DNA of 64,000 nt from QHWK01 sp035259385 (GTDB lineage: Bacteria > Acidobacteriota > Vicinamibacteria > Vicinamibacterales > CAVVIG01). The notes beneath the pieces are model-generated. The model saw only the letters and a list, made by a program, of their open reading frames with translations. It was not told where the DNA came from and did not search any database. The stretch lies in NCBI GenBank assembly GCA_035259385.1, contig DATFWL010000659.1, positions 1 through 64,000 of the forward strand, in the 5' to 3' direction. The position numbers were made by a program, and so were the translations under genes. Positions 62,229 to 64,000 of this stretch are shown one piece after another; the stretch's first letter is position 1, and every line of letters starts with the position of its first letter.

Positions 62229-64000
62229 ATGATGTCGGGACGCGAACGACACGGCGTGTTCATCTCCTACGCGCGGCAGGACGGCGAGGCTGCGGCGCGC
62301 GCGCTCCACGCCCGGCTTGCCGCCGACGCCCCGGATCTGTCGACCTGGCTCGATCGCAACGACGTCGAGGGAGGCGTCGGCTGGTGGACGCAGATCGAGC
62401 AGCAGCTCGATCGCGCCGAGTTCCTCATCCTCGTCATGACGCCGGCGGCGCTGCGATCCGAGAACACCCGACGCGAGTGGCGGAGCGCACGCCAGCGCGG
62501 CGTCTGCGTGTATCCCGTGGTTGCCACTTCAGGCGACGGCATCGACTACGACGCCCTCCCCAGGTGGATGAGCAAGGCGCACTTCTACAATCCGGCCAGC
62601 GAATGGGAAAAGCTGATCGCGCACCTCCGCCGCGGCTGCCGGGCGACGCGGGTGCCGTTCATGGCGCCGCCGCTGCCGGCGAGCTTCGTGCCGCGGCCGC
62701 GCGAGACCGAAGCCCTGATGGCGCTCCTGCACGCCCGCGACGCCGGCGCGCCCGTTGCCATCACCACGGCGCTGCGCGGCGCCGGCGGATTCGGCAAGAC
62801 GACCCTCGCCGCCGCCGTCTGCCACGACGACCGCATCGTTGATGCGTTCGACGACGGCATTCTCTGGGTGACGTTGGGACAGACGCCGAACCTGTTGAAC
62901 GAGCTCGTGAAGCTGTATGCCGCGCTCTGCGGCGAGCGTCCTCCCTTCGTCGATGTCGACGATGCCTCGCGCGAGCTCGCCGGCAAGCTCGAACACAAGG
63001 CGTGCCTGATCGTCGTCGACGACGTGTGGCATCCGGCGCATCTTGCGCCATTTCTGCTGGGCGCCGAAGGATGTGTCCGGCTGATCACGACGCGGTCGTA
63101 CGACGTGGCCACCGAGGCGCGCCGCGTCGACGTGGACCAGATGCAACCGGAGGAAGCGGTTCAGCTGCTGGTGGCGCGTTCGGGCGCGTTTGTCGACGCG
63201 AAGGAACCATTCGCGCGGCTGGCATCCCGGCTCGGCGAGTGGCCGCTGACCATCACGCTGGCGGGCTCGGCAATGCGTCAGCGGATCGAGCGGGGCGAGA
63301 GCGCCGCGAAGGCGCTCGAGTACGTCAGCCGGGCGCTCGACGCGCGCGGCGTCACCGCCTTCGATCGCGGCCAGCCGGCCAGCCGACAGGATGCGGTGGC
63401 CCGCACGATTGGCGCGAGTCTCGATCTGCTGACCGCCGGCGAGCAGCAGCGCTGCGCGGAACTGTCCATCTTCCCTGAGGACGCGCTGATTCCACTCGAC
63501 GCCGCCGCGGCGCTGTGGGACCTCGATCCGCTGACCGCCGAAGATCTCGCGCGCAGGATCGACGACGTCGCCCTCGTCCATTTCGACCTGCGGACCGGCA
63601 CGCTTCGCCTGCACGACGTCCTGCGGAGCTTCCTCGCCGGTCGCATGGACGACAAGGCAGCCGTGCACCGAAGGCTGGTGACCAACTGGGGCGATCTGCA
63701 GACCGCTGGCGATCGTCTGTCTGCTGCGCATGCGGCGTACGTATGGCGACACCTGGGATTCCACATGCGCGGCGCCGGCCTCGAACAGGAATGGCGCAAC
63801 CTGCTCGTCGAGCCGCCGTGGCTCGAGGGCAAATTGCGGGCGATCGGGCTTCACGCCGTGATCGCCGACTTCGAGGCGGCTCGCACGAATCCGGATCTGG
63901 CGATCGTGCACGATGCGCTGCGGCTCGCCGCGCCGATTCTCGCCACCGATCCCACGCAACTGTGCGCGCAGCTGTTCGGGCGGCTGCTGGCACGCACGGA
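62229..64000 (+). CDS. TIR - NB-ARC STAND protein, 3' end outside window
   Basis: The frame is open from ATGs at 62229/62232 to the window end (590 codons). Residues ~8-115 are a TIR domain: GVFISYARQDGEAAARALHA, STWLDRNDVEGG and EFLILVMTP with ENTRREWRSA. Residues ~155-480 are an NB-ARC ATPase: FVPRPRE, P-loop GAGGFGKTT (~184), Walker B CLIVVDDVW (~260), LITTRS, GLPL-like GEWPLTITLAG and MHD-like RLHDVLRSFL (~463). The sensor repeats, probably WD40 or TPR, lie beyond the window. The order matches plant-type and bacterial STAND immune proteins, in which ligand sensing drives NB-ARC oligomerisation and TIR activity. No ribosome site is seen. Confidence 0.9.
   Translation, partial: MMSGRERHGVFISYARQDGEAAARALHARLAADAPDLSTWLDRNDVEGGVGWWTQIEQQLDRAEFLILVMTPAALRSENTRREWRSARQRGVCVYPVVATSGDGIDYDALPRWMSKAHFYNPASEWEKLIAHLRRGCRATRVPFMAPPLPASFVPRPRETEALMALLHARDAGAPVAITTALRGAGGFGKTTLAAAVCHDDRIVDAFDDGILWVTLGQTPNLLNELVKLYAALCGERPPFVDVDDASRELAGKLEHKACLIVVDDVWHPAHLAPFLLGAEGCVRLITTRSYDVATEARRVDVDQMQPEEAVQLLVARSGAFVDAKEPFARLASRLGEWPLTITLAGSAMRQRIERGESAAKALEYVSRALDARGVTAFDRGQPASRQDAVARTIGASLDLLTAGEQQRCAELSIFPEDALIPLDAAAALWDLDPLTAEDLARRIDDVALVHFDLRTGTLRLHDVLRSFLAGRMDDKAAVHRRLVTNWGDLQTAGDRLSAAHAAYVWRHLGFHMRGAGLEQEWRNLLVEPPWLEGKLRAIGLHAVIADFEAARTNPDLAIVHDALRLAAPILATDPTQLCAQLFGRLLART

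Noticed and set aside
1..64000. tRNA, rRNA, integrase, transposase, plasmid origin
   Set aside because: I scanned for cloverleaf-like tails, rRNA core sequence and recombinase motifs and found nothing I can support.

Overview
The window is high-G+C chromosomal DNA (roughly two thirds G+C by eye) and most likely comes from an Acidobacteriota bacterium, probably of the Vicinamibacteria type. This rests on family content: a PadR regulator followed by an acidobacterial-type duplicated FtsX/MacB-like permease, a Tricorn-type protease, TIR and WD40 proteins, a c-type cytochrome/copper oxygenase fusion, and the relic of a serine/threonine kinase with the N-terminal signature common in that phylum. 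No rRNA, tRNA, CRISPR array, integrase or transposase was recognised.

Region 1 (1-19.1 kb) is the most unusual. A rightward operon (truncated Ala/Pro-rich protein, coiled-coil protein, three tandem paralogous membrane/coiled-coil proteins, small membrane/coiled-coil protein) converges on a leftward operon. The leftward operon encodes a 3407-residue TcA-family toxin subunit, an 817-residue protein with two peptidoglycan-binding-like repeats and a lysozyme-like motif, and a thioredoxin-like/J-domain protein. No TcB or TcC partner is visible. I read this as a Tc-type toxin locus with its own envelope and chaperone accessory proteins; the rightward membrane family is unknown to me.

Region 2 (19.1-30.2 kb) is metabolic: a cysteine-synthase-family enzyme, a radical SAM protein with an N-terminal SPASM-like segment, a REC-like/PilZ c-di-GMP receptor, then a tight operon of GNAT-aminotransferase fusion, amidohydrolase and TAT-exported spermidine-dehydrogenase-like flavoprotein. 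It ends with an M48 peptidase homologue that has lost its zinc site.

Region 3 (30.3-36.1 kb) is a six-gene leftward metal-uptake operon with overlapping or nearly abutting genes: HupE-like protein, binding protein, ATPase and permease, with the ABC genes bracketed by two paralogous membrane-anchored proteins. Region 4 (36.3-45.3 kb) holds a Sel1-repeat protein overlapping a 1547-residue TIR-WD40 protein, a cytochrome/PHM-like copper protein, a YCII-like protein and an AAA ATPase with a ClpX-type zinc finger.

Region 5 (45.6-64 kb) holds the PadR/permease pair with palindromic operators, a 5'-nucleotidase, a ModA-like protein, a Tricorn protease, an ICMT-like methyltransferase, a PQQ-type sugar dehydrogenase, an amidase, a CPBP protease and, running off the end, a TIR-NB-ARC protein. 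Between these genes lie decaying remnants of an AraC regulator, a berberine-bridge-type flavoprotein and a Ser/Thr kinase.

Four intergenic inverted repeats (around 8.8, 19.2, 20.3 and 28.6 kb) differ in sequence but share one design. Their arms have a 7-base period with a stop codon in most repeats, and each sits at the 3' end of a gene.
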